Positions 22,211 through 31,067 of a DNA stretch of 35,800 nucleotides are shown here, one piece after another. Position numbers and translations under genes: made by a program. Source of the DNA: DATFXM01 sp035315885 (GTDB lineage Bacteria > Acidobacteriota > Blastocatellia > UBA7656); contig DATFXM010000166.1 of the NCBI GenBank assembly GCA_035315885.1, positions 1 through 35,800 of the forward strand. Direction: 5' to 3'. Below the pieces are notes generated by a model. It had not been told where the DNA came from. It saw only the letters and a list, made by a program, of their open reading frames with translations, and did no database searches. Within the stretch, counting starts at the first letter, position 1. Every line of letters begins with the position of its first letter.

Positions 22211-23133
22211 TGTGTCTCCTCCGGGCGACCCGCTCGAACGAGTAGTAGCGTCATATCGTCTTCCTGTTCCTGACCTGACCACTTACCGACAGCATCGAGT
22301 ATCGCCGACCTGACTTCGGACAGCGGCCTGCTTCCGTTGCTCGCGACCAGTTGTTGAAGTCGTTTCTCGCCGAACTCCTCACCCATCTCAGACGCGGCTT
22401 CGGTTACTCCGTCCGAGTAGAGCACCATCAGATCGCCCTGATTCAGCCCGACTTCGCCGCTCTGAAACTCAGCTTCTGGAAAAACTCCGAGAGGCAAGCC
22501 TCCGATGATCATGCTTCCCTTCGAATTGGAAGACCCCGAGTTTGCGAAAAAGACTGGCGGATGGTGTCCGGCGTTTACGTATCTCAGCGTGCGTTCAGTG
22601 GGGCGCCATTCGGCGTAGAAAAAGGTCGCGAACCTTGTCGAATCGGTCACCTGATACAGATGCCGGTTGAGATGCGAGCAGATTTCCGTAGGACAATCCA
22701 GCGTCAAAGCCAGAGCGCGCAGCAGCGCCTGCAGGTTCGCCATGAGTATTGCTGCGGAAATCCCTTTGCCGCTGATGTCCGCTATTGCGAACACAAGCCG
22801 TCCATCGGGAAGTCTCATCACGTCATAGTAGTCGCCGCTGATTCCGCGAGCCGGAATGCAGATCGCGGAGAACTCGAGACCTCCATCCTCCGGAAGCTGG
22901 CGGGGGAACAAGGCGCGCTGGACTTCGAGTGCAAAGCTCAGCTCGGCATCCTTTCGCGCGAGTTGATGGCGGCTCGCTTGCAACTCGATTCGAACTCGGT
23001 ACAAGGAAGCGATCAGCACCGCTACACTGGTGGACGCGGCGAAGGTCAAGCCCCACGTCACGAAAGCCGAACCCTGCACCAGGTCTCGTCCGAGGTACAG
23101 CAACACGCCCGCCCCAAGCAGGAAGGCAATCAA
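22207..23133 (-). CDS. Membrane-anchored SpoIIE/PP2C-type serine phosphatase
   Basis: This protein of about 308 residues has two N-terminal hydrophobic helices (about 1-20 and 25-45), a short coiled-coil-like stretch (ELQASRHQLARKDAELSFALEVQRALFP), and a PP2C-type SpoIIE/RsbU catalytic domain (about 85-300). Metal-binding motifs are present: GDYYDV, ADISGKGISAAI, NAGHHPP, YSDGVTEA and EDDMTLLLV. Relatives dephosphorylate anti-anti-sigma factors in partner-switching systems. The sensor appears to be the membrane segment or the coupled membrane protein downstream. The start is uncertain: there is no ATG or GTG in the first part of the frame and I use the TTG at 23133. No anti-sigma or anti-anti-sigma gene is visible nearby. 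Confidence 0.87.
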   Translation of the reverse strand: MIAFLLGAGVLLYLGRDLVQGSAFVTWGLTFAASTSVAVLIASLYRVRIELQASRHQLARKDAELSFALEVQRALFPRQLPEDGGLEFSAICIPARGISGDYYDVMRLPDGRLVFAIADISGKGISAAILMANLQALLRALALTLDCPTEICSHLNRHLYQVTDSTRFATFFYAEWRPTERTLRYVNAGHHPPVFFANSGSSNSKGSMIIGGLPLGVFPEAEFQSGEVGLNQGDLMVLYSDGVTEAASEMGEEFGEKRLQQLVASNGSRPLSEVRSAILDAVGKWSGQEQEDDMTLLLVRAGRPEETQ

Positions 23134-23256
23134 ATAGATTGTTTCACGGGTCTTGATGTCGGCTCCGAAAAGGCCACAAGTTCAAGGTTCAGCGTTGACA
23201 TTACAATAAGATTTGTCTTCACCGAAACCCGATAATCCCAAGGCTCCACTCAGCAA

Positions 23257-24375
23257 TCAGTACTTTGAAACCTTCTCCACGATGTCGAATGCCGCGCGCG
23301 GGCGCGCCAGCCTCAAAACGTTTTTGCGCATCTGATCGAATCTCGCCGCATCATCGAGCAGCCGATCAATCTTGTACGACAGCACCGGCAGGTTGTTGCA
23401 GCGAATCGCCGCACCCTCCTCCAGCAAGTGATCCGAGTTACGCTCTTCCTGGCCCGGTATCGGGTTAACAACGACGATCACCAGACCTCGCGCAAGCGCC
23501 TCGGAAGTAGTCAGCCCTCCAGGCTTGCCGACCAGAAGATCAGAGGCAGCCATGTACTCATCGATTTCGGACGTGAATCCTATCGCATTCATAAGAACAT
23601 CACTGCGAGCCTCCGCGGCGATATGGTCAACCTCGCGTTTCAACTTTTCATTCCTGCCGCAAATGGCAACAATCTGAGCAGGATGTCGAAGCTCAAGCAG
23701 CGAGCGCGCGAGGTTCTTTATGGGGCCAACACCGAAGCCGCCCGCCGATACCAGAATCGTGATCCGATTCGGGTCCAGTCCGTGTTTCAACCGCATTGCT
23801 CGCTTGTCTTTCTGGCGAGAAAAGACCGGATCAACGGGGATGCCGGTAACAGAGACCTTCTCGGGTGCGATTCCAAGTTTGACCAGGTGTTCGCGAGTTT
23901 CATCGAGGGCCACGAAGTAGTGCTCGTAGTGATGGCATAGCCACATTGCATGTACATCGATGTCCGTAACCACAATCGCCTGCTTCGTGTTCAAACGCTG
24001 CTTAGCCTTCAGCCAGGAGATGATCTCTGCCGGGAGAAAATGGGTCGAGATCACCAGATCGGGCTGATACTCACCTAGCAGTTTTACAAACGGACGCGTG
24101 TTGAGCTTGTCGAACGCGAGCCTCCGCCTCTCGTTCTTCCACGGCTTATCGAATTGATCGTACAGCCAGCCGAGTACGTCTGGCATGTGATTGACCATCT
24201 CGATATACGCTCGCGAATAAAGGTTTCGGAAGACTTTGGTTGTATACTCAAGCGAATCGATGTGACGCAGTTCTAGCGCCATCCCGGTTTCGTTGAAAGC
24301 GCGTTCGAGTGCTTGAGCGGCGCGCACATGGCCCGCGCCTGCGGACGCTGAGAGAAGGAGAACTCTATTCAACAT
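23257..24375 (-). CDS. MGDG-synthase/UgtP-like glycosyltransferase (GT28)
   Basis: This 372-residue GT-B glycosyltransferase has an N-terminal MGDG-synthase domain (LLLSASAGAGHVRAAQALERAF; about 5-165) and a C-terminal GT28 sugar-nucleotide domain (ILVSAGGFGVGPIKNLARSL; ASDLLVGKPGGLTTSEALARG; NPIPGQEERNSDHL). Members transfer galactose or glucose from UDP-sugar to diacylglycerol to make membrane glycolipids (plant MGD1, Bacillus UgtP), or work on other lipid acceptors. It would act at the inner face of the cytoplasmic membrane. The gene lies about 120 bp upstream of the phosphatase operon on the same strand and is divergent from the alpha-2-macroglobulin gene. The ATG at 24375 is followed directly by the conserved N-terminus, so the start is secure. 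The sugar donor and lipid acceptor are not determined by sequence alone. Confidence 0.88.
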   Translation of the reverse strand: MLNRVLLLSASAGAGHVRAAQALERAFNETGMALELRHIDSLEYTTKVFRNLYSRAYIEMVNHMPDVLGWLYDQFDKPWKNERRRLAFDKLNTRPFVKLLGEYQPDLVISTHFLPAEIISWLKAKQRLNTKQAIVVTDIDVHAMWLCHHYEHYFVALDETREHLVKLGIAPEKVSVTGIPVDPVFSRQKDKRAMRLKHGLDPNRITILVSAGGFGVGPIKNLARSLLELRHPAQIVAICGRNEKLKREVDHIAAEARSDVLMNAIGFTSEIDEYMAASDLLVGKPGGLTTSEALARGLVIVVVNPIPGQEERNSDHLLEEGAAIRCNNLPVLSYKIDRLLDDAARFDQMRKNVLRLARPRAAFDIVEKVSKY

Positions 24376-24390
24376 AGTGCGGAACTGTCT

Positions 24391-24451
24391 GCAGTTGCAG
24401 TAGGCGGTTCAGGTTCAGAAGCCGTCCTGCGCAGCTACTGCCGCCTGCTGC
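24391..24451. repeat. Degenerate inverted heptamer repeats (GTAGGCG / CTGCCGC)
   Basis: GCAGTTGCAGTAGGCGG (24391-24407) faces CTACTGCCGCCTGCTGCC (24435-24452) as imperfect reverse complements. This is a weaker copy of the GTAGGCA family, in the divergent gap between the glycosyltransferase and alpha-2-macroglobulin genes. The rest of this gap of about 320 bp holds a candidate promoter and nothing else I recognise. Confidence 0.65.
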
Positions 24452-24474
24452 CCCGACTATACAAGAAATTATCG

Positions 24475-24502
24475 TTGATGCGGAGCCATCACGCGTTAAT
24501 AT
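24475..24502 (+). promoter_or_regulatory. Candidate sigma-70 promoter of the alpha-2-macroglobulin gene
   Basis: TTGATG (24475-24480) and TAATAT (24497-24502) are spaced by 16 bp, a good match to the housekeeping consensus. Transcription would begin near 24509 and leave a leader of about 190 nt before the ATG at 24698. Confidence 0.5.
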
Positions 24503-24697
24503 GCCTGGTCGAGTCCCCACATCGGTACGCTCACTTTATGCAACAAATGAACCGGCGCGCGTTCAGTTAATTGGCAACTTCCCCCGTGCCATTGCGTTTA
24601 GTCCGTCGGGCCGCAACTGCCCTTTTCATCAGACTGCGGACAAAAAGCGCAAAGAGTATCAATGAATCGCCAACAAACACAAAAAGGCGGTTGAGTG

Positions 24698-27600
24698 ATG
24701 AAATCTCTCGTTCTCGTACTCCTTCTCTGCTCCGTTGCGTTGACCGCGACCAGATTGGTTGTTCATGCGGATCGCTCTCAGGCGGGGTCTCAATTTGCCG
24801 CACTTCGCAACCAGGCTGAAAAACTGTACGCCGAGAAGTCCTACAGCAAGTCCCGCGAAATCTATCTTCAGATCCGAGAGCTTCAACTGTCGCCGGCAGA
24901 TGCGCGCTGGGTGGACTTCAGGCTGGCCGATACGCTTTGGCGCGCGGAGGCTGCTACTAATGTTCGGGACTCGACGAATTTCGAAACCGCTCAACAGCAG
25001 CTTGAAGCCTTAGCTCGCGACATCCGCCGCGCCGAAGACCGCGACAACCTGTGGGCCGAAGTTCAGGAGTCGCTCGGAGACTTCTGGTGGATGAGAATGC
25101 AAACTCACAACTGGCAGCAGGCGTGGCACTTCTATGAGAACGCTATGGACTGGTGGGCCGGCTCTCCCGATCTCAGTACTGCTCGCGACCGATATCTCGA
25201 AGTGGTGTGGAAGGTGGCGAGGCCCTCGTGGGCGGATCAAAACTACGGATACGGATACTACGGAAACTACATACCGCGTCAGTTGCTCGAGAACGCACTA
25301 CAGATTGCGCAGACCGACAACGATCGAGCCCACCTTCACTTCCTCATCGCGATGACGATTCGCGGGATAGGAGGAGACTGGAACGATCGGCAACGCGTGC
25401 CCGACGAGTTTGATGCGGCCATCAAATACGGCAAGTCCAGCGACTGGTACGACGATGCGCTGTTCTACTACGCCGACTGGATGGCGAGCTATGGAAGAGT
25501 CGAGTACGAAAACAACCAATGGCAACAAAAGCCCGACTACGTCAAAGCGCTCGAGCTTTACCGCCGTTTTGTAGCCGAGCACAAGAAGGGCGAAAGCCGA
25601 TACTACGATCAGGTGGTAGCCGCAATAGAGCAGATCAGCAAACCTCACTTAGAGCTCTACGTCTCGACGATCTTCGTTCCCGGTTCCGAGATTCAGTTTC
25701 GTCTTGGGTGGCGAAACGTCAAGCGCATCGATCTGGAGTTTTACCGAGTGGACCTGACTGGAGACTTGGGCTTCGACAAGGATCAAAGCGCGGGCAGTTG
25801 GATGGATCGCGTTACCAAAGGTGCGCGCGTGAAGTCGATGCTGAAACAAATCGAAGACAAAGGCGACTTCGTGCCCGGTAGCGAGGACTTCCGGGTCGAC
25901 GGCAAGTTATCTACCGGCGCCTACCTTGTCGAAGCAACCTCCGAAACAGCTCATGCTCGAGACCTGATACTGGTTACTGACGCCTCTGTAGTTCTCAAGA
26001 CTGCAGCGAGGCAGGCGTTGGCTTATGTCTGCGACGTAAACACCGGAGCGCCGATTCCGCAGGCGAAGGTCAGGCTGTGGGAGCACGCCTACGACGGAAC
26101 CCGGTACTCCTGGCACGAGCAGACGCGAACTGCCGGGTCGGACGGCATTGCACGCTTCGACTTCACTGCTTCGCAGGGTCGCGACTCTGTGTTTGTTGCT
26201 GCGTCATCGGGAGACAAGCAAGCCTTCACACTCGGCTACAACTACTGGTATCGCCAGGACCAGCAGCACTGGCGGGTTTTTGCGTTTACCGATCGGCCGG
26301 CTTACAGGCCTGGTGAAACGGTTCAGTGGAAATTCTTCGCGCGGCGCTGCGACAACGACAACTACTCGACTCCTGCTCACGAGGTTCTCGAATACCAGAT
26401 CACCGATGCGCGCGGAACAAAAGTCAAAGAAGGAAAAGCCGACCTGAACGCCTTTGGCAGCGCATGGGGCTCGCTGGAGGTGAGCGACCAAATGCCGCTA
26501 GGCGAGTACCGAATGGACTTTTGGACCGAGGGTAGACGAACGATCGTGGGAGGCGCGACGCTTTTCAGGCTCGAAGAGTACAAGCTGCCCGAGTATAAGG
26601 TGAGCGTCCGTACACCAGAAGAAAACGGCAGGAAGAAGATCTTTCGACTGGGCGACAAGATCGAAGCTACGCTCCACGCTGATTATTACTTTGGCGGTCC
26701 CGTCGCGAATGCGTCGGTAGAAGTCATCGTCTACCAGAACCCGCTCTATCGAGTCTGGTATGAACCTCGTAAGTACGAGTGGTACTACGAGGACATCGAT
26801 TCTCAGCGCTTTTACGCCCGCCGCGGGAATCAGGTCATTAAGCGAGAGACTCTCAAGACTGATGCGATGGGACAGGCGAAGGTCTCATTTGATTCTGTGC
26901 GCTCGGGAATGGATCTGGAATACACGATCGAAGCACGGGTGACTGACTCCTCGCGTCGCGAGGTGGTGGGTTCGGACGTTGTAAGGGTGACCTCACAGCG
27001 CTACTACGTTTATCCGAGAGTCAAGCACTACTTGTACCGCCCGCAGGACAAGATTCAAGTCGACGTCAAGGCGCTGGATGCGAACGACCAGCCAGTCTCC
27101 GTCGAGGGCCGAGTAACGGTGACTCGCGACTATTGGTACGAAGTGTGGACTGATCCTTCCGGGCGCGAGGTTAAGGGTCCGGAACTGGAGACTTTGCAGC
27201 GACGTGGCCAGTTCCCGCCAATTACCGGCACGGGCCCAAGCGGATGGAAGCTGAAGTTTCGCGGTTACGAGCACGAAGACGTGTTGACTCAGACGCTGAA
27301 GACCGACGACAAAGGCGAAGCCGAGCTCAGCTTTGTCCCCCCGCGGGTAGGGTATTACCGCGTAGTTTGGACAAGCTCCGAGAAGGGCTCGGCTCCGATT
27401 CGCGGAGAGACTGCCGTCTGGGTGGCGTCCAACGCAATAACCGACATCGGCTACCGGTACGGCGGCGTCCAGATCATCGTGGACAAAGATACGTTCCATA
27501 CCGGTGAGACTGCGCCGGTGCTTCTGGTTGCTCCTGCAAACGATCGCTATGTCCTGTTCAGCATAGAAGGTGACGACCTCTACAACTGCCAGCTCGTTCA

Positions 27601-30600
27601 CCTCACCGGCAACGTGAAACTCGTGGAGCTGCCGATCAACCAGACTCACGTACCAAATGTTTTTCTGCATGCCGCAATGGTTAACGACCGACAGTTCTAC
27701 GTCGATATGAAGCAGGTGATCGTCCCTCCGGTCGAAAACTTTCTGAATGTGGAAGTCAGACCGGATCGCGCGCAATACGAGCCGCGAGAGGAGGGCACTT
27801 TCACAGTCACCGCGAAGGATTCGGCAGGGCGGCCAGTTGCTTCGGAAGTCGCGCTGGGTCTGGTCGATGAGTCGGTGTTCTACATTCAACGCGACTACGC
27901 GGGGGATCCCCGGCAGTTCTATTTTGGCCAGAAGCGGGCTCAGATTGTACAGACTACGAGCACGTTTCAACAGAAAGCGTACATCACTCTAGTTGAAGGC
28001 AAGGATAAGCAGCTTTATGACCAGAAGCTTCTAGCACAGGCCGAAGCGCAATCGGTGTCGGTTGGAGGCATGGGGTACAACGCAGGTGGGGGTGGAGGTG
28101 TCGGGGCCGGACGCGGGGCGGGTTCCGGGAATCGCCAAGTCGTCAACAGGGACATGATTATGCCGCGGAGTGAAGCAACCGTGGACGCCGTGACCTTCGC
28201 CGGCACAAATGAATCCCACTTAGCGAAATCAACTAATGCTCCGGTCGGATATGTGGCGGGACAGGCGGGAATCAAGGAAGAAGACGCAATGAAGCGCTTC
28301 CAACAAGAGCCTGCCGTGCAGGTCCGAAGCGACTTTCGTACGACTGCTCTCTGGGTGCCGGACGTAGTCACCGATAAGAACGGGACCGCAACGTTGAAGG
28401 TCAAATTCCCCGAGTCCCTCACTGGTTGGACAGCAACCGCGCGGGCGCTCAGTGAGGGAAACCAGTTCGGAATCGCATCAGCGACTGCACAAACAAAGCA
28501 ACCTCTGATCGTGAGGCTTGAAGCCCCACGCTTCTTTGTTGCCGGCGATTCGGTGACCGTTTCGGCGGTGATCAACAACAACACCGATAAGCCGATGCAG
28601 GTGTTGCCCTCCATCGCAGCCGACGGCGTTACCGTCACGGGAATCGTGATCGATGGCAAGGCGGTGAAAGGCGAACGGGCGTCGCTCGCGGTACCGCCTT
28701 CGGGCGAGGCGCGGGCCGACTGGCTCGTTGCGGTAACCGATCCCGGTACGGCGAAGCTCAAAGTCCAGGCGCGAGGAAACAAGTACGCTGATGCCATGGA
28801 AAAGAGCTTTCCGATCTTTGAGCACGGTATCGAGAAGTTCGTCACCAAGTCCGGCAAGCTACGTGGCGATGCGGCCATTTTAAAGCTGGACATTCCGGCT
28901 GATCGCAAACGCGAGTCTACTGTGCTCAGCGTTCAGGTAGCGCCGAGTCTCGCGGTGACGATGCTCGATGCACTGCCGTACCTCGTGAACTATCCCTACG
29001 GTTGCACCGAACAGACGATGAGCCGCTTTCTGCCTGCAGCGATCACCAGGAAGACTCTGAGGGACATTGGACTGAAGCCTGAAGTGGTGATGGCTCGGGT
29101 GTTCGGAGGCATTGAGACTTCAACCGCTGACGCTACGCATCCGAACGGCAAGAGGGATCTGCGGCTGCTTGACGATATGATCAAACAGGGTCTCGATCGA
29201 CTCTACGGGTTCCAGCATTCGGACGGAGGATGGGGTTGGTGGAAAGAAGGAGAGAGCGATCACTTCATGTCGGCGTACGTAGTGTGGGGGCTCACGCTGG
29301 CGCGCGACGCAGGAGTGGACATCAAGTCCGATGTGCTCAAGCACGGAGTCGATTTTCTGGACAAGGAAATCGTCGAGGAAGAAGCAAACTACGATATGCA
29401 AGCCTGGATGTTGCATGCCCTGGCGGTGTATCACCATTCGACTAGAGCCGGCTCAGTCGGTTCATTTCAAGCCAAGGCTCTGGACAATATCTGGAAGAAC
29501 CGCGACCGGCTTAACGCATACACTCGAGCGCTCACGGCCCTTGCCGCCCAACATCTGGGCGATTCGACTCGCGCAAAGACGCTGATACAGAACCTGGAGA
29601 ACGGAGTGAAGATCGACACCACTCCGGACGTGTCCGTCATACAGGAAGGCAGACAGCAGTCCAACGACTCGGTAGTTGGAACGGCGCATTGGGGCGAGGA
29701 TGGAATCTACTGGCACTGGTCGGATGGCGGAGTGGAAGCTACGGCATTCGCTCTTCGAGCGCTGCTTGAAATTGATCCTGAGAATAAGCTGGTGGAGCCG
29801 GTGACGAACTGGCTGATCAGGAACAGAAGAGGCGCGCAGTGGAGCAACACTCGCGACACGGCGATCGCGGTGCTGACGTTGAACGACTACCTTCACAGAA
29901 GCAAGGAGCTGATGCCCGATGTCGAATATGATCTCCTGGTCAACGGACATCAGATTGCGTCTCGCAAGCTGCAAGGAGAGGACGCACTGGCTGCGCCAAG
30001 CCAGTTTGCGGTTGACTCGAGCTTTATCAAAGACGGGAAGAACGAGATCCGGATAACCCGGCGCAGTGGGACTACGCCGCTTTATTTCTCGGCGACCGGT
30101 CAGTATTTCAGCCTTGAAGAGCCGGTGACGGCAGTTGGCAACGAAATCTTTGTGCGCCGACAGTACTACAAGCTTGTCGGCAAGCCGACACTGCTCAAGG
30201 GCTATGTATATGACCGCGTGCCGCTGGGGGATGGCGAGTCGGTAGCGAGCGGCGAGCGCGTGGAGGTCGTGCTCACGATCGAAACAAAGAACAACTACGA
30301 GTACTTGCTGTTCGAGGATCTCAAGCCGGCGGGACTCGAGGCGGTTCAGTTGCGCAGCGGAGCTCCTCTATATGCCCAGGAGTTGAAGTCGGGAACCGTC
30401 GAGCGACGATTTGGCAACCCGGTTTCGGCTTCGTCCGACGCAGGAACAGACGGCTACCAGCAGCGCGCGGTTCAGGCCGACCTCCGAAGATCGCATAACG
30501 AGAGGGAACCTTCCGACTACACCGGCCAGGCTCATTGGGTTTATCAGGAATTGCGCGACAGGAAGGTGGCGCTGTTTATCGACAAGCTGAAACAGGGTGT

Positions 30601-30739
30601 CTGGGAGATCAGGTACGATCTCCGAGCAGAGGTACCGGGCAAGTTCCACGCGCTACCGGTTCTTGGGCAAGCGATGTACGCGCCGGAAATCAGGTGTAAC
30701 GGGACTGAACTGAGAATCAAAGTTGATGATGTGAAATAA
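24698..30739 (+). CDS. Bacterial alpha-2-macroglobulin with thioester
   Basis: This exported protein of about 2013 residues starts with a signal peptide (about 1-25; no clear lipobox) and an N-terminal helical TPR-like region (about 30-310). Macroglobulin-type beta domains follow (for example DRPAYRPGETVQWKFFARR and DTFHTGETAPVLLVAP). A bait-like region carries a Gly-rich stretch (about 1126-1145), then comes the A2M domain (VRSDFRTTALWVPDVVTDKNG). The thioester sequence is YGCTEQ with Cys1436 and Gln1439, inside an alpha-alpha toroid with repeated GGWGWW, DTAIAVLTLNDYL and related motifs; a receptor-binding-like C-terminal domain ends the protein. Such proteins trap proteases by covalent capture when the bait is cleaved, defending the periplasm. 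The usual partner gene pbpC (PBP1c) is absent, and the length exceeds the E. coli type (about 1650), mainly through the TPR region. The start at 24698 has AGGCGG upstream. Confidence 0.93.
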   Translation: MKSLVLVLLLCSVALTATRLVVHADRSQAGSQFAALRNQAEKLYAEKSYSKSREIYLQIRELQLSPADARWVDFRLADTLWRAEAATNVRDSTNFETAQQQLEALARDIRRAEDRDNLWAEVQESLGDFWWMRMQTHNWQQAWHFYENAMDWWAGSPDLSTARDRYLEVVWKVARPSWADQNYGYGYYGNYIPRQLLENALQIAQTDNDRAHLHFLIAMTIRGIGGDWNDRQRVPDEFDAAIKYGKSSDWYDDALFYYADWMASYGRVEYENNQWQQKPDYVKALELYRRFVAEHKKGESRYYDQVVAAIEQISKPHLELYVSTIFVPGSEIQFRLGWRNVKRIDLEFYRVDLTGDLGFDKDQSAGSWMDRVTKGARVKSMLKQIEDKGDFVPGSEDFRVDGKLSTGAYLVEATSETAHARDLILVTDASVVLKTAARQALAYVCDVNTGAPIPQAKVRLWEHAYDGTRYSWHEQTRTAGSDGIARFDFTASQGRDSVFVAASSGDKQAFTLGYNYWYRQDQQHWRVFAFTDRPAYRPGETVQWKFFARRCDNDNYSTPAHEVLEYQITDARGTKVKEGKADLNAFGSAWGSLEVSDQMPLGEYRMDFWTEGRRTIVGGATLFRLEEYKLPEYKVSVRTPEENGRKKIFRLGDKIEATLHADYYFGGPVANASVEVIVYQNPLYRVWYEPRKYEWYYEDIDSQRFYARRGNQVIKRETLKTDAMGQAKVSFDSVRSGMDLEYTIEARVTDSSRREVVGSDVVRVTSQRYYVYPRVKHYLYRPQDKIQVDVKALDANDQPVSVEGRVTVTRDYWYEVWTDPSGREVKGPELETLQRRGQFPPITGTGPSGWKLKFRGYEHEDVLTQTLKTDDKGEAELSFVPPRVGYYRVVWTSSEKGSAPIRGETAVWVASNAITDIGYRYGGVQIIVDKDTFHTGETAPVLLVAPANDRYVLFSIEGDDLYNCQLVHLTGNVKLVELPINQTHVPNVFLHAAMVNDRQFYVDMKQVIVPPVENFLNVEVRPDRAQYEPREEGTFTVTAKDSAGRPVASEVALGLVDESVFYIQRDYAGDPRQFYFGQKRAQIVQTTSTFQQKAYITLVEGKDKQLYDQKLLAQAEAQSVSVGGMGYNAGGGGGVGAGRGAGSGNRQVVNRDMIMPRSEATVDAVTFAGTNESHLAKSTNAPVGYVAGQAGIKEEDAMKRFQQEPAVQVRSDFRTTALWVPDVVTDKNGTATLKVKFPESLTGWTATARALSEGNQFGIASATAQTKQPLIVRLEAPRFFVAGDSVTVSAVINNNTDKPMQVLPSIAADGVTVTGIVIDGKAVKGERASLAVPPSGEARADWLVAVTDPGTAKLKVQARGNKYADAMEKSFPIFEHGIEKFVTKSGKLRGDAAILKLDIPADRKRESTVLSVQVAPSLAVTMLDALPYLVNYPYGCTEQTMSRFLPAAITRKTLRDIGLKPEVVMARVFGGIETSTADATHPNGKRDLRLLDDMIKQGLDRLYGFQHSDGGWGWWKEGESDHFMSAYVVWGLTLARDAGVDIKSDVLKHGVDFLDKEIVEEEANYDMQAWMLHALAVYHHSTRAGSVGSFQAKALDNIWKNRDRLNAYTRALTALAAQHLGDSTRAKTLIQNLENGVKIDTTPDVSVIQEGRQQSNDSVVGTAHWGEDGIYWHWSDGGVEATAFALRALLEIDPENKLVEPVTNWLIRNRRGAQWSNTRDTAIAVLTLNDYLHRSKELMPDVEYDLLVNGHQIASRKLQGEDALAAPSQFAVDSSFIKDGKNEIRITRRSGTTPLYFSATGQYFSLEEPVTAVGNEIFVRRQYYKLVGKPTLLKGYVYDRVPLGDGESVASGERVEVVLTIETKNNYEYLLFEDLKPAGLEAVQLRSGAPLYAQELKSGTVERRFGNPVSASSDAGTDGYQQRAVQADLRRSHNEREPSDYTGQAHWVYQELRDRKVALFIDKLKQGVWEIRYDLRAEVPGKFHALPVLGQAMYAPEIRCNGTELRIKVDDVK

Positions 30740-30951
30740 GCGGAGGAGACGCGGAGAGGAGGGACGCGGAGAGGGGAGAAGGGGCGAATGGGCAAAGCGG
30801 CAACCTGCTTGGTTGAGCAATTGAGCTCTGGAGTACCTGCAAACTTTTTGCTCTCATCGCGTCTCTGCGTCGCCTTCGCCCCTTCACCCCTTCCCTCGTC
30901 TCCGCGTCCCTCCTCCCCGCGTCTCCCTTTCTCCCTTCGCCGTGTTCCACA
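30740..30951. repeat. Purine/pyrimidine-arm palindromic element, copy A
   Basis: The gap begins with a G/A-rich arm and ends with a C/T-rich arm. Positions 30745-30772 and 30899-30926 are reverse complements at 27 of 28 positions, around a 126-bp centre. The centre holds ACCTGCTTGGTTGAG (30803-30817) and GAGTACCTGCAAAC (30831-30844), which recur in reverse complement in copy B near 33850-33888. It starts directly after the alpha-2-macroglobulin stop codon. No ORF is convincing inside. It resembles a MITE or a large structured intergenic repeat. Confidence 0.8.
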
Positions 30952-30987
30952 AAACTATTGCGATCATGTTGCTTTCTGATTTCTAAA

Positions 30988-31017
30988 TTGTTTTTTTTGA
31001 GACCGCGAGCGTAAAAT
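30988..31017 (+). promoter_or_regulatory. Candidate promoter of the FG-GAP gene
   Basis: TTGTTT (30988-30993) and TAAAAT (31012-31017) are spaced by 18 bp in an AT-rich stretch about 50 bp above the FG-GAP gene. The match is moderate. Confidence 0.35.
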
Positions 31018-31067
31018 CCACGTCTTCCACATCGACTCTCAACCACAATGTCCAGGAGGTACCAGGA

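Noticed and set aside
26993..27970. Long minus-strand open frame (about 325 codons) inside the alpha-2-macroglobulin gene
   Set aside because: It is antisense to a continuous macroglobulin-domain coding region and has no ribosome site.
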